Origin: DATATB01 sp036268995 | GTDB taxonomy: Bacteria; Planctomycetota; Planctomycetia; Pirellulales; PNKZ01 | DNA length: 47,410 nt | NCBI GenBank assembly: GCA_036268995.1 | Contig: DATATB010000128.1 | Span: forward strand, 1-47,410 | Direction: 5' to 3' | Shown here: piece by piece, positions 33,713 to 42,612 of the stretch | Layout: the number at the start of each line of letters is the position of its first letter | How positions within the stretch are numbered: the stretch's first letter is position 1 | Notes under the pieces: generated by a model | What the model saw: only the letters and a program-made list of their open reading frames with translations | Database searches by the model: none | What the model was told of the DNA's origin: nothing | Program-made: the position numbers and the translations under genes

Positions 33713-33738
33713 CCCGCGACCGGCGGTCGCGGCTTTAT
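33713..33738. repeat. Single-arm repeat that supplies a stop codon
   Basis: On the minus strand 33738-33715 matches one arm of the 11363-11423 inverted repeat at 23 of 24 bases. The TAA within 'ATAAAGCC' is the stop of the 5-oxoprolinase gene, just as the same TAA ends the dGTPase gene. It contains the nested palindrome GCGACCGCCGGTCGC and lies between two convergent genes. Confidence 0.75.
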
Positions 33739-36700
33739 GAATCGGCGACACTCCAGCCGCCGCCGCCGGGGGTTTCGATCGTGAGCACGTCGCCGGGCTG
33801 GGCGCGAAACTGCACGATGCCGGCCAGCGGCTCGCTGCGGCCGTCGGCGCGCTGGAGCGCATTGCGGCCCACTTCGCCGGGCTGGCCGCCGGCCAGGCCA
33901 TACGGCGGATAGGGGCCGCGGCGCTGCGAAACGATCGACACTTCCAGCTCGCGCAGAAATTCCAATCGCCGCACGATACCATCGCCGCCGCGATGCCTCC
34001 CCTGCCCGCCGGAGCCGCGGCGAATCGAAAATTCCTGTACCCGCACCGGATACCGTTGCTCGAGCACTTCGGGATCGGTCAGCCGCGTGTTGGTCATGTG
34101 CGTATGCACGGCGTCGGCGCCCGGGCCGCCGGAAGTGGCTCCGGAGCCGCCGCAAATCGTTTCGTAATAGCCGAACGTCTGGTCGCCGAAGACCACGCTG
34201 TTCATCGTGCCCTGGCTGGCCGCCGCCAATTCTAGGGCTCCCAGCAACACGTCCACCGTCCGCTGCGAAGTCTCGACATTGCCGCCGACCACCGCCGGAC
34301 TTTGCTCGGGCGTCGGACCTTCGGTCGGGTTGAGCACGCACTCGGGCAGCACGATTTGCACCGGGGCCAGCACGCCCTGGTTCAGCGGAATGTCCTCGGC
34401 CAAGAGCGCCCGCAACGAGTACATCACGGCTGCCGTAACAATCGCTCGGTTGGCGTTCAGATTGCCGGGCACGACGGGGCCGGTTCCGGTGAAGTCTATG
34501 GTGGCCTGCGAACCGGCGAGCGTGATGGCCACGGCGATGGGCGTGCCGTCGTCGAGGTGATCGACAAACTCGCGGCGGCCGGCCGGCAGCTCGGCCAGTC
34601 GCGCCCGAACTTTGCGCTCGGCAGCGGCTTGGATATGCCGCATGTAGGCCTCGACCACGTCCAGGGTGTACCGCTCGACAAGCCGGCCCAATTCGCGAGC
34701 CCCCAGCCGATTGGCAGCCAGTTGCGCCGTGACGTCGGCCAGGTTGTCGTGCAAATTTCGCGTGGGATAACGGGCCGCAGTCAGCAGCCGGGCCAGCTCG
34801 TCGATGCGCGACTGGCCGCGATCGATCAGCTTGAAATTGCGAATGAGCACGCCCTCTTCGGCCAGGTTGCGCGACAAGGGGGGCAGCGACCCCGGCCGCA
34901 CGCCGCCGATCTCGGCATGATGGGCCCGGCTGGCCGTGAAGAACAGCAGCCGGCCGCTGCCCGTGTCGTGCACCGGCGTGACGACTGTGACATCCGGCAG
35001 GTGCGAACCGCCGCGATACGGGTCGTTAGTCACGTACGTGTCGCCGGCCGCCAGATCGGGATTGTCGGCCACGATCCGCTTCACGGTCTCGCCCATCGCT
35101 CCCAAATGCACGGGAATGTGCGGCGCATTGACGACCAGGTCGCCCGAGCTGGTGAACAGCGCACAACTGAAATCGAGCCGCTCCTTCACGTTCACGCTCG
35201 AAGCCGTGTTGCGCAGCACGACGCCCATTTGTTCGGCGATGCCGGCAAACTGGTTGTTAAAAACTTCGAGCATGATCGGATCGGCCTCGGTCGAAACGGC
35301 CGTAGGCCGCGAGCCGGGACCATCGGTCAGTAGTAGCTCGCCGCGCGCGAGCACCTGGCCGCGCCAGCCGGGATCGATAACGGTGGTGGCCGTTTGCTCG
35401 ACGATCACGGCCGGCCCGACGATCTGGTCGCCCGGCCGCAGCCGCGAGCGATCGAAGACGTTCGTCTCGCGCCATGCGCCGTCGAAATAAGCTTGCACCC
35501 TGCGCTCCGCTTCGGGCTGACGCTCCACTAGCTCGGCGGCCGGCTGCTCGACGCTCTCGCTGCGGCCGATGACTTCGACCCGTGCAGCCACCACTTCCAC
35601 CGCCCTGCCCTGCTGTCGGTAGCCGTAGAGCCGCTCGTGTTCGGCCTCGTAGCTTTCCACCCAGTCGGCCGCTGGCGGTTCGGGGATGGTCAAAAAGCTG
35701 TCCAAGCCGCGGTAACGCAAATCGAGCGCGCGGCGGACTTCGATCCGATCGTCGGGAATGCCTTCGCGCAGCACCTCAGCCCGCGCCTCGCGCTCGAGCG
35801 ATTGAAACGACCGCTCGATCTCGACTGCCAGCTTCGGGCCGTAATCGCGATAAACGCCGGCGGCGCGATGCCGGCTGACGTCGGCCAGGCCGATGCCGTA
35901 GGCGCTCAGCAGCCCGGCGTCGGGATGATTAAGAATCTGCCGCATGCCCAGTTCGCGGGCGACCGCGCAAGCGTGCTGCCCCGCCGCGCCGCCGAACGCC
36001 ACCAGCACATAGTCGCGCGGGTCGGCACCTTTGGCCAGCGAGATGCGCCGGATGGCTTTTACCATGTTGGCATTGGCCACCTGCAAAAAACCCTCGCACA
36101 GCCGGGCATGATCGAACGTCTGGCCGGTACACCTGGCGATCTCCACAACAAGCGCGGCCAGACGCGCTTTGATCGCGTCGCGACGCAGCGGAAACGGGAA
36201 CCGCTCGGGCAGAATTTTTCCTAGAAAAACATTCATATCCGTCACGGCCAGCGGCCCGCCGCGGCCGTAGCAGGCGGGACCGGGATCGGCGCCGGCACTG
36301 TCGGGGCCGACCACCAGCTTCACGCCGTCGAAGCCGCAAATCGAACCGCCGCCGGCAGCCACCGTTTCGATGGCCAGCATCGGCGCCACGACCCGCACGC
36401 CGGCCTTTTCGGTTTCGTACTCCAGTTCATAACGGCCGTCGAAGCGGGCCACGTCGGTGCTGGTGCCGCCCATGTCGAAGCCGATGGCCCGCTCGAACCC
36501 GGTAGCCCGGGCGACCTGCGAGAATCCGACCACGCCGCCCGCCGGGCCGGAGAGCACGCTGTCTTTGCCCACGAATTGCCCGGCCGACACCAGCCCGCCG
36601 GACGACGTCATGATCCGCAGCTCGCCGTGCCCCAGCGCCTGCTGCAAGCCGGCCACGTAGTCCTGCAAGATCGGGTTCAGATAGCCGTCCATCACGGTCG

Positions 36701-37541
36701 TATCGCCGCGCGACACGATCTTCACCAGCGGCGCCACACGATGGCTCGTGCTCGTATGGCGAAAGCCGACTTCCCGCGCGATGCGCTCGACGAACTGCTC
36801 ATGCGCCGGATGCGCGTAACCGTGCAGCAGGCAGATGGCCAGCGATTGAATGCCGCGCTGGCGTGCGGCGGTTAGCAGTTGGCGAACTTCGCCCAAGTCG
36901 GGCGACAGCAGCACCTGGCCGTCGACCGTCACGCGCTCGGCGATCTCGATGACTTCGCGAAACAGCGGCTCGGGCTTGTGGATGGTCAGTTCGAAAAGTT
37001 TTGGGCGGTTTTGATAACCGATGCGCAGGATATCGCCGAAGCCGCGCGTGGTGACCAGGGCGGTGGGCGCGCCGCGGCGCGTGAGCAGTGCATTGGTGCC
37101 GCGCGTGGTGCCCAGCCGCACCGCAACCGGCGGAATGGCCGCGGCTAGTGGCAGGCCCAGCAAATGGCGAATGGCCAAAAGCGGTGACTCTTCGCCGCTG
37201 GTGAGCTCGTAGGGTTGCCCGGCGGTAGGAGGAGTATGCAACGCTCGGTCTAGCAGCAGTCGGCCCCGTGCGGCGTCGAAGGCTTGCACCGTGGCCGCGT
37301 CGAGCGGCTGCCCATCCGCAGCGAGCACGCGCAACTGATAGCCAACCCAAAAATCCGGCGGGTCGGCCATCCGGGCCGGATCAACGATCATACGGGCATC
37401 CGGACCGGCCGCGGCCGCGCCTTTCACCACGCCCGAACTGAGCACTTTGCTGCGCGCCAGCGATCCATCGGGCCGCAGGCAGATGCAATCGGTAAACGTG
37501 CCGCCGACGTCGATCCAAAACTGGTGCAGTCGGTCGGGCAT
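33735..37541 (-). CDS. 5-oxoprolinase / hydantoinase A-B fusion protein
   Basis: 1268 residues, near the length of eukaryotic OPLAH. The N-terminal HyuA half opens with 'FWIDVGGTFTDCICL' (actin-like phosphate site, Asp11) and includes 'GLDSFLTI'-type end strands near 600. The HyuB half starts near 'DPIMLEVFNNQFAGIAEQMG' (about 755) and includes 'SRAHHAEIGGVRPGSLPP' and 'TNTRLTDPEVLEQRYPVRV'. Such proteins hydrolyse 5-oxoproline or hydantoins with ATP. The fused form favours 5-oxoprolinase. The gene lies 25 bases after the LL-DAP aminotransferase-like gene and may share its transcript. The stop is given by a repeat arm. Confidence 0.94.
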   Translation of the reverse strand: MPDRLHQFWIDVGGTFTDCICLRPDGSLARSKVLSSGVVKGAAAAGPDARMIVDPARMADPPDFWVGYQLRVLAADGQPLDAATVQAFDAARGRLLLDRALHTPPTAGQPYELTSGEESPLLAIRHLLGLPLAAAIPPVAVRLGTTRGTNALLTRRGAPTALVTTRGFGDILRIGYQNRPKLFELTIHKPEPLFREVIEIAERVTVDGQVLLSPDLGEVRQLLTAARQRGIQSLAICLLHGYAHPAHEQFVERIAREVGFRHTSTSHRVAPLVKIVSRGDTTVMDGYLNPILQDYVAGLQQALGHGELRIMTSSGGLVSAGQFVGKDSVLSGPAGGVVGFSQVARATGFERAIGFDMGGTSTDVARFDGRYELEYETEKAGVRVVAPMLAIETVAAGGGSICGFDGVKLVVGPDSAGADPGPACYGRGGPLAVTDMNVFLGKILPERFPFPLRRDAIKARLAALVVEIARCTGQTFDHARLCEGFLQVANANMVKAIRRISLAKGADPRDYVLVAFGGAAGQHACAVARELGMRQILNHPDAGLLSAYGIGLADVSRHRAAGVYRDYGPKLAVEIERSFQSLEREARAEVLREGIPDDRIEVRRALDLRYRGLDSFLTIPEPPAADWVESYEAEHERLYGYRQQGRAVEVVAARVEVIGRSESVEQPAAELVERQPEAERRVQAYFDGAWRETNVFDRSRLRPGDQIVGPAVIVEQTATTVIDPGWRGQVLARGELLLTDGPGSRPTAVSTEADPIMLEVFNNQFAGIAEQMGVVLRNTASSVNVKERLDFSCALFTSSGDLVVNAPHIPVHLGAMGETVKRIVADNPDLAAGDTYVTNDPYRGGSHLPDVTVVTPVHDTGSGRLLFFTASRAHHAEIGGVRPGSLPPLSRNLAEEGVLIRNFKLIDRGQSRIDELARLLTAARYPTRNLHDNLADVTAQLAANRLGARELGRLVERYTLDVVEAYMRHIQAAAERKVRARLAELPAGRREFVDHLDDGTPIAVAITLAGSQATIDFTGTGPVVPGNLNANRAIVTAAVMYSLRALLAEDIPLNQGVLAPVQIVLPECVLNPTEGPTPEQSPAVVGGNVETSQRTVDVLLGALELAAASQGTMNSVVFGDQTFGYYETICGGSGATSGGPGADAVHTHMTNTRLTDPEVLEQRYPVRVQEFSIRRGSGGQGRHRGGDGIVRRLEFLRELEVSIVSQRRGPYPPYGLAGGQPGEVGRNALQRADGRSEPLAGIVQFRAQPGDVLTIETPGGGGWSVADS

Positions 37542-37566
37542 GGCACCCAGGCATCCATCGCTGGAA

Positions 37567-38799
37567 TCAAAACACCGGTTGGATTTTTTTCAGCCGGGCT
37601 TCGGTCTCGCGCATCAGCGCGTCTTCGGCCGCTTCGTCCGGCGCTTCGTACGTGACGGAGAAACGCAAAAAGGCGCCGGCGTCGTCCCAGGGCACGGTGC
37701 AGATCGAATGTTCGGTGATCAGGTATTGGCTGGCAGCTTCGGCCGCGTCGAAACGCGTGCCGTCGGCCAGGCCACGCGGGCTGGGCGTATACAGGAAGTA
37801 CGTCCCGCCGGGCATGCGGCACTCGAACCCGGCACGCTTGAGCGTGGCCACGAGCTTTTCGAGCCGGCGGCGATACTTGGTGCGAACCTGGCCGGGAATG
37901 GCTTCGTTGTCCAGCGCCGCGGCGCCGGCCTTCTGAATGGCGATGAACTGACCCGAGTCGCTGTTGTCCTTGACGTCGGCCAACGCCTGCACGATGCGCT
38001 CGTGGCCGCAGACAAAGCCCAGCCGCCAGCCGATCATGTGAAAGCCCTTGCTCATTGAATGGATTTCGACGCCCACTTCCTTGGCGCCGGGCACCGACAA
38101 AAAGCTCAGCGGCGGGGCCTCGTAGCTGAGCATGATGTGGGCCGCATCCTGCACCACCACCACGTTGTTTTTGCGAGCAAACTCGATCACCCGCTCGTAG
38201 AACTCGCGGGTGGCCAGCTTGCCGGTCGGGCTATTGGGATAATTCAGCACCAGCAACTTGGCCCGCTCGCGCACGTCGGCCGGAATGCTCTCCAGGTCGG
38301 GCAGAAAATCGTTGGCGGCCGCCAACGGCAAGCGGAACACGTTGCCGCCGTAGTAACGCGTGTGCGTACCGGCCACCGGATAGCCGGGCACCGTCATCAG
38401 CGTGACGTCGCCGGGATTGATGAAGGCGGCCGGCAGCATGGCCAGGGCCGTCTTCGAGCCGATGCAATGGTTGATTTCCTTGGCCGGGTCGAGCGTCACG
38501 CCGAAATTTCGCTGCATGAAGCGCGCGGCCGCCTCTTTGTAGGCCGCAATGCCATTGTCGGCGTAGCCACGGTTGGCCGGATCGTTAATCTCGCGGGCCA
38601 TGACTGCCCGCACCGGCTCGGGGGCCGGCTCGTCGTTTTCGCCGATGCCAAAGTCGATCAGCGAGCGCTGGGGATGCTCGGCCAGGGCCTTGCGCTTGGC
38701 CCGCTTGATCTTTTCGAACTTGTAGATCTCGGTGCCTTTGCCATAGTTCACGCCGCCGATCCGCTCGGCAAACAGGCTTTGGAAATAAGGGTCGCTCAT
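37567..38799 (-). CDS. dapL: LL-diaminopimelate aminotransferase-like class I/II aminotransferase
   Basis: 410 residues from the ATG at 38799, which gives the usual DapL length and N-terminus ('AERIGGVNYGKGTEIYKFEKI'). PLP features are 'NYPNSPTGKLA' (186-196), 'VVVQDAAHIMLSYE' (Asp218) and the lysine in 'SMSKGFHMIGWRLGF' (Lys241). DapL makes LL-diaminopimelate from tetrahydrodipicolinate and glutamate in one step; planctomycetes and chlamydiae use this route. The close spacing with the 5-oxoprolinase is unexpected and may reflect glutamate supply. Related aminotransferases with other substrates cannot be ruled out. Confidence 0.85.
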   Translation of the reverse strand: MSDPYFQSLFAERIGGVNYGKGTEIYKFEKIKRAKRKALAEHPQRSLIDFGIGENDEPAPEPVRAVMAREINDPANRGYADNGIAAYKEAAARFMQRNFGVTLDPAKEINHCIGSKTALAMLPAAFINPGDVTLMTVPGYPVAGTHTRYYGGNVFRLPLAAANDFLPDLESIPADVRERAKLLVLNYPNSPTGKLATREFYERVIEFARKNNVVVVQDAAHIMLSYEAPPLSFLSVPGAKEVGVEIHSMSKGFHMIGWRLGFVCGHERIVQALADVKDNSDSGQFIAIQKAGAAALDNEAIPGQVRTKYRRRLEKLVATLKRAGFECRMPGGTYFLYTPSPRGLADGTRFDAAEAASQYLITEHSICTVPWDDAGAFLRFSVTYEAPDEAAEDALMRETEARLKKIQPVF

Positions 38800-38925
38800 G
38801 GGCCCCACGCTGGGAAATGAAAGACTGGAAGAGACGAAGCACCCTAAGCTACAAAAGCCGCCGGGCGCCGGCAAGCGGGGGGGAATAGCGGATGTCAGCT
38901 TCGGCGAGCCGGCTACGAAGCCGCG

Positions 38926-39120
38926 CTAGAAGTAATACCGCGTGACCAGCACGGCGAGCAGGCAGACGATGCCGATGACTGATAAGATCACCAGCCGGCG
39001 ACGGCCGCGGCCAAACATCCCGGCGGCCGGCGCGAAGGTGCCGCAGTAGGGACACTCGGACAAGGCCAGTGGAATCCGCTCGCCGCAATTGCGGCATGGC
39101 CGATACATGGTGACGGGCAT
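38926..39120 (-). CDS. Small zinc-ribbon membrane protein
   Basis: 64 residues from the ATG at 39120 (39108 and 39204 are alternative starts). Two CxxC pairs, 'CRNCGERIP' and 'CPYCGTF', form a zinc ribbon, followed by a basic stretch 'GRGRRR' and a C-terminal membrane helix ('LVILSVIGIVCLLAVLVTRYYF'). Tail-anchored zinc-ribbon proteins of this kind are common in planctomycetes, with unknown function. The structured RNA at 39205-39298 lies just upstream on the same strand and could be its leader. Confidence 0.75.
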   Translation of the reverse strand: MPVTMYRPCRNCGERIPLALSECPYCGTFAPAAGMFGRGRRRLVILSVIGIVCLLAVLVTRYYF

Positions 39121-39204
39121 GACGCGGCGGCTCTGCTGGCCCCAACTGGCTGATGGCGATCGCACGGCCCTGACCACCGCGCACAAACCTTGACCACCGC
39201 GCAT

Positions 39205-39298
39205 AAAAAAGCCCCGGAAGGTGGGGCAGGAACCTGCCGAGGCCCGCTCGCCGAAGCGAGCTAATAGCCGAGTCTAGCGAGCAACAGCGCAGTCGCAA
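39205..39298 (-). ncRNA. Candidate structured small RNA or attenuator leader
   Basis: On the minus strand a promoter-like pair TTGCGA (39298-39293) and TAGACT (39276-39271) with 16-base spacing precedes three hairpins: GCUCGC-UUCG-GCGAGC (39261-39246), GGCAG-GUUC-CUGCC (39238-39225), and GCCCC-ACCUUCC-GGGGC (39227-39211) followed by six U. The last is a good intrinsic terminator. Hairpins two and three share bases, so they compete. No gene runs into this terminator from upstream, since the next gene is on the plus strand. It is either a stand-alone RNA of about 65 bases or a leader of the zinc-ribbon gene. Confidence 0.45.
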
Positions 39299-39382
39299 AA
39301 TACCGTTACGAACTTTTAATCCGTGCCGAACTCAATTACGAATCGTTAATGTATCTCCGATACCTCAAAACAAAGCGGTTCG

Positions 39383-40369
39383 GTGAATCCCAGCTCAGAA
39401 TTGATGATAAATTCTCCCGTTGGCCGGCTGGCGCCTTCGCCCACCGGCGCGCAGCACGTCGGCAACGCCCGCACCTATTTGCTCGCGTGGCTTTCGATCC
39501 GGTCCCGCGGAGGTCGAGTGTGTCTGCGGATCGAAGACATCGACTCGCCGCGCATCAAGCCGGGCGCCGATCAGTTGGCCGTCGACGATCTGCGCTGGCT
39601 GGGGCTCGACTGGGACGAGGGGCCCGACGTCGGCGGCCCGCATGCGCCGTACGTGCAGACCGAGCGCTTGGCGCTGTACGACGAAGCCCTCGCGGCGTTG
39701 CGGGCAGCGGAGCGTGTGTATCCGTGTACGTGCAGCCGTGCGGATGTGCTATCGGCGGCCAGCGCGCCGCACATCGGCCAGGAGGGACCAAAATACTCCG
39801 GCCGCTGCGCACAAAATACAGCCGCGTCGGCTGCCGGACTGACAGCTAAGTATTACTGGCGCTTTCGCGCTTCGTCCCGCCTGTGGCAGTTCGACGACGC
39901 CGTGGCCGGGCGGTGCGCAGCCCATGTGGCCAACGAACTGGGCGATTTCGTGGTGGCCAAGACCGACGGCACGCCCGCCTATCAATTGGCCGTCGTAATC
40001 GACGACCATGCCATGGGCATCACCGAAGTGGTCCGCGGCAATGACTTGCTGCCGAGCACCTTTCGCCAGCTCGAACTGTACGACTTCTTCGGCTGGCAAC
40101 CGCCCGGCTTTGCGCACGTTCCCCTGGTCATTGGCCCCGACGGCCGCCGGCTAGCCAAGCGGCACGGCGACACCCGTCTGCTGGCCCTGCGTCAAGCTGG
40201 CGTGGCGCCCGAAAAGCTGATCGGCCTGCTGGCCCACTCCTGCGGCCTGCGGGACACGCCCGCGCCCATCACGGCCCGCGAGCTGCTGGCTGATTTTGAT
40301 TGGTCGCGTTTGCCCCGCCAGCCGCTCGTATTTACCGACGAGATGTGGCGACGCTTGTTCACTTCTTGA
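39383..40369 (+). CDS. gluQ: Glutamyl-Q tRNA(Asp) synthetase
   Basis: 328 residues; an ATG at 39404 is an alternative start. 'GRLAPSPTGAQHVGNARTY' carries the HIGH-like signature (HVGN), 'CTCSR' with later 'YSGRC' gives the zinc site (Cys115, Cys117, Cys142), and 'RLAKRHG' is the KMSKS-like loop. The protein is short and lacks the anticodon-binding domain of GltX, as expected for GluQ, which attaches glutamate to queuosine-34 of tRNA(Asp). Its end overlaps the convergent beta-helix gene by 11 bases. Confidence 0.94.
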   Translation: MNPSSELMINSPVGRLAPSPTGAQHVGNARTYLLAWLSIRSRGGRVCLRIEDIDSPRIKPGADQLAVDDLRWLGLDWDEGPDVGGPHAPYVQTERLALYDEALAALRAAERVYPCTCSRADVLSAASAPHIGQEGPKYSGRCAQNTAASAAGLTAKYYWRFRASSRLWQFDDAVAGRCAAHVANELGDFVVAKTDGTPAYQLAVVIDDHAMGITEVVRGNDLLPSTFRQLELYDFFGWQPPGFAHVPLVIGPDGRRLAKRHGDTRLLALRQAGVAPEKLIGLLAHSCGLRDTPAPITARELLADFDWSRLPRQPLVFTDEMWRRLFTS

Positions 40370-41549
40370 GCTCGAACCGCTTGAAATCGTACGCGCCCAG
40401 ATCGGGAGCGGCGCCGGAGTAGGAGTCGGGCGGCAGGACGAGCTTTTCGCCGTGATATTCGAACTGCGCGGCGCCCGCGTCGATGCAGGGGCTGCCCGGC
40501 CGCGGCTTGTATTGGTCGTCCAGCAAGGGGGCTTTGGAGACGAAGCCTGCGGTGTCCAGGTCGCAGTCCTCGGTATCCGTGCCGTTGTGCCATAGCAAGT
40601 TCGCGCCGGCCACGGAGTCACCGTGAACTCGCTTGAGGGCCGTCCGCTCGGTATCGGCGATCACGTTGTTGACGAGCACCATGTTGTCGCCGCCGGTGAT
40701 GCCGTAGTGATTGCCGATGAGCGTGTTGTTGATCACGAACACCGGTTCGAGCATGTCGGCGCCTTCGTAATTCTCCTTGGTGTTTCCATCCTGCATGCAG
40801 CCGATGGCGGCCATCGCACCACGCACAAACACATTCCGCTCGATGCGGATCGTGCGATTCGACTTGCCTGGATAGTCGATGAGCTGGATTCCATCCTCCC
40901 GGCTTTCGATGAACACATTTCGGCGGATCACGATGTCCAAGAGCTTGCCGGAATGCTTGTGCAGTCGAATCTCGATACCGTCGTCCTTGATGCCGCGGAA
41001 GATGTTGTCTTCGATCAGCGCTTCGCTCGAGTCGTCCATGTCGATGCCGTCGTCGCTGTCGTCTTCGAACACGTTCGAGCGTGCGACGCCTGCGCCATTT
41101 TCGAAACTCAGCGCGTCCTTATTTTTGCGGAAATGATTGTGCAGCGCCTCGACGTGTCCGGCGTTGACGACGGCATGGTCGCCATTTTGAATCATGAAGC
41201 CGACGATCCGCGCGCTGGCCCCGCGGGCAATGCTGATGATCGGGCCGGTGTGCTTGCCGTTGGTTTTGCCATCCAGCACAGCCTGCTCGACGTCGCGAGG
41301 ATCGTTGCTGCGCAAATACTGGGAGGCGAGCGTCAGCTTTTTGCCGGCCGGCACCTTGACGGAACCGGTATACACGCCCGGCGACACCAGCACGGTGTCG
41401 CCATCGGCCGCCGCATCCACGGCGGCTTGGATCGTAGCATGATCCGCCGGCACGCGCAGCACGCGGCTTTTGACGGCAGCCATGATGGGATTCGGCAACA
41501 CGGCAGCCGCCAGGGCAATCCAGAGAGCTGCGTGGAACGCTGTTTTCAT
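40359..41549 (-). CDS. Secreted right-handed beta-helix repeat protein
   Basis: 396 residues with a signal peptide (about 1-25). 'LRVPADHATIQAAVDAAADG' followed by 'DTVLVSPGVYTGSV' is the usual opening of pectate-lyase-fold/NosD-like proteins. The body has repeated coils with Asn/Asp/Gly turns ('NVFEDDSDDGIDMDDSSEAL', 'IEDNIFRGIKDDGIEIR', 'IRRNVFIESREDGIQL'). The Asp-rich turns suggest calcium binding. Such proteins bind or cleave polysaccharides outside the cell; no clear catalytic set is seen. It overlaps the gluQ end. Confidence 0.9.
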   Translation of the reverse strand: MKTAFHAALWIALAAAVLPNPIMAAVKSRVLRVPADHATIQAAVDAAADGDTVLVSPGVYTGSVKVPAGKKLTLASQYLRSNDPRDVEQAVLDGKTNGKHTGPIISIARGASARIVGFMIQNGDHAVVNAGHVEALHNHFRKNKDALSFENGAGVARSNVFEDDSDDGIDMDDSSEALIEDNIFRGIKDDGIEIRLHKHSGKLLDIVIRRNVFIESREDGIQLIDYPGKSNRTIRIERNVFVRGAMAAIGCMQDGNTKENYEGADMLEPVFVINNTLIGNHYGITGGDNMVLVNNVIADTERTALKRVHGDSVAGANLLWHNGTDTEDCDLDTAGFVSKAPLLDDQYKPRPGSPCIDAGAAQFEYHGEKLVLPPDSYSGAAPDLGAYDFKRFELKK

Positions 41550-41564
41550 GTTAAGGCGCCTTGT

Positions 41565-41861
41565 TTACCTGGCGGGAGAAGGGCGACCGGCAGCCCCGGC
41601 CTGTTCGCGTGACAGTTCCTGAATCAATGCATAGAGCAGCAAGACGCGCGAGCGGACAAACCAGATGAGCGCACCGAAGGTCGGTAGCGCGACGGCGGCG
41701 GCCGGCAGCGACACCGGCGGATGCGCATCGGTGTAGGACAAAACGATACACGCCACCGAGCCGACGAGTGACGCGGCGAGCACCATCGGTCCGACCAGCC
41801 GCTGACGACTCAGGTCGGTGCGATGAATCCGCTCGAGCAACATCTGCTGTCGATAGTCCAT
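41565..41861 (-). CDS. Small two-helix membrane protein
   Basis: 98 residues from the ATG at 41861 ('MDYRQQMLLERIHRTDLS'); the longer frame would read through a repeat. Two membrane helices are visible: about 24-45 ('GPMVLAASLVGSVACIVLS') and about 53-75 ('LPAAAVALPTFGALIWFV'). The ends are basic and cytoplasmic. The family is not recognised. It lies 15 bases upstream of the beta-helix gene on the same strand and probably shares its transcript. Confidence 0.7.
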   Translation of the reverse strand: MDYRQQMLLERIHRTDLSRQRLVGPMVLAASLVGSVACIVLSYTDAHPPVSLPAAAVALPTFGALIWFVRSRVLLLYALIQELSREQAGAAGRPSPAR

Positions 41862-41885
41862 CGTTAAGATCCAAAGAAGAGGAGT

Positions 41886-41963
41886 GACCACGGATCGTAC
41901 GGATAACACGGATGAAGAAGAATGGATTTTTTGCCCATCCCTGCCATCCCTGAAATCCGTGGT
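41886..41963. repeat. Second 'ACCACGGAT' inverted repeat
   Basis: ACCACGGAT (41886-41894) and ATCCGTGGT (41955-41963) pair at a distance. Further 'acggat' and 'atccct' words lie between. It shares its outer words with the element at 14325-14398. It lies between riboflavin synthase and the small membrane protein. Confidence 0.6.
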
Positions 41964-41980
41964 TTGATTTCTTCGCGCGT

Positions 41981-42580
41981 TCAACTCAGCGCACGGCCAG
42001 CGAGTTGCTTTTCGACGTACTTGGCAAGCAGGTCGCTTTCGAGGTTCACGCGGCCGCCGGGTTCGAGCGTGCCCAACGTGGTGACGGCTAGCGTGTGTGG
42101 GATCAAGGCCACGCTGAAGTGCTCGGCTTCCACGTCGACGAGCGTCAGGCTGATGCCGTCGACGGCCACCGAGCCCTTTGGGGCCATCTGCTGCGTGAGT
42201 CGGCCACTCGCGTGGAAGACGAACGTCGACCAGTCGCCCTGATCGTGCCGACGCTCCAGCCAGCCGACTTCGTCAACATGGCCCGTGACAAAATGGCCTC
42301 CCAAGGCCTGGCCCACGCGCAGCGACCGCTCGAGGTTGACTGACGAGCCGGCTTGCAACTGCCCGAGCGTGGTTTTGGCCAACGTCTCCGGGCCAGCCTG
42401 GAAGTGGAGCTTTTCGCCGTCGACTTGCACGACCGTGAGGCAGCAGCCGTTGACCGCGATGCTGTCGCCCAGACTCGCATCGGCGGCCAGCAGGGCCGAA
42501 CGCACGACAAGCCGCCGGCCTGGGTGCTCGTCGATCACCGCTTCGACGGTGGCTTGCGTTTCGATCAGACCAGTGAACAT
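41981..42580 (-). CDS. ribE: Riboflavin synthase, alpha subunit type
   Basis: 199 residues from the ATG at 42580, since 'MFTGLIE' is the near-invariant N-terminus of the family. The two internal repeats (lumazine-binding barrels) are visible: the first with 'VNGCCLTVV' and 'PETLAKTTLG', the second with 'GHFVTGHVDEVG', 'VDGISLTLV' and 'PHTLAVTTLG'. It dismutates two 6,7-dimethyl-8-ribityllumazine molecules to riboflavin. ribD lies 22 kb away on the same strand, so the pathway genes are scattered. Confidence 0.96.
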   Translation of the reverse strand: MFTGLIETQATVEAVIDEHPGRRLVVRSALLAADASLGDSIAVNGCCLTVVQVDGEKLHFQAGPETLAKTTLGQLQAGSSVNLERSLRVGQALGGHFVTGHVDEVGWLERRHDQGDWSTFVFHASGRLTQQMAPKGSVAVDGISLTLVDVEAEHFSVALIPHTLAVTTLGTLEPGGRVNLESDLLAKYVEKQLAGRALS

Positions 42581-42612
42581 CAGCGGCAGGCCATCGGCCA
42601 AAAAATTAACCA

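Noticed and set aside
39211..39261. Resemblance to bacterial SRP RNA because of 'CCGGAAGG' on the plus strand
   Set aside because: The rest of the conserved SRP domain IV (the AGCAG side of the loop) is missing, and the terminator sits on the opposite strand.
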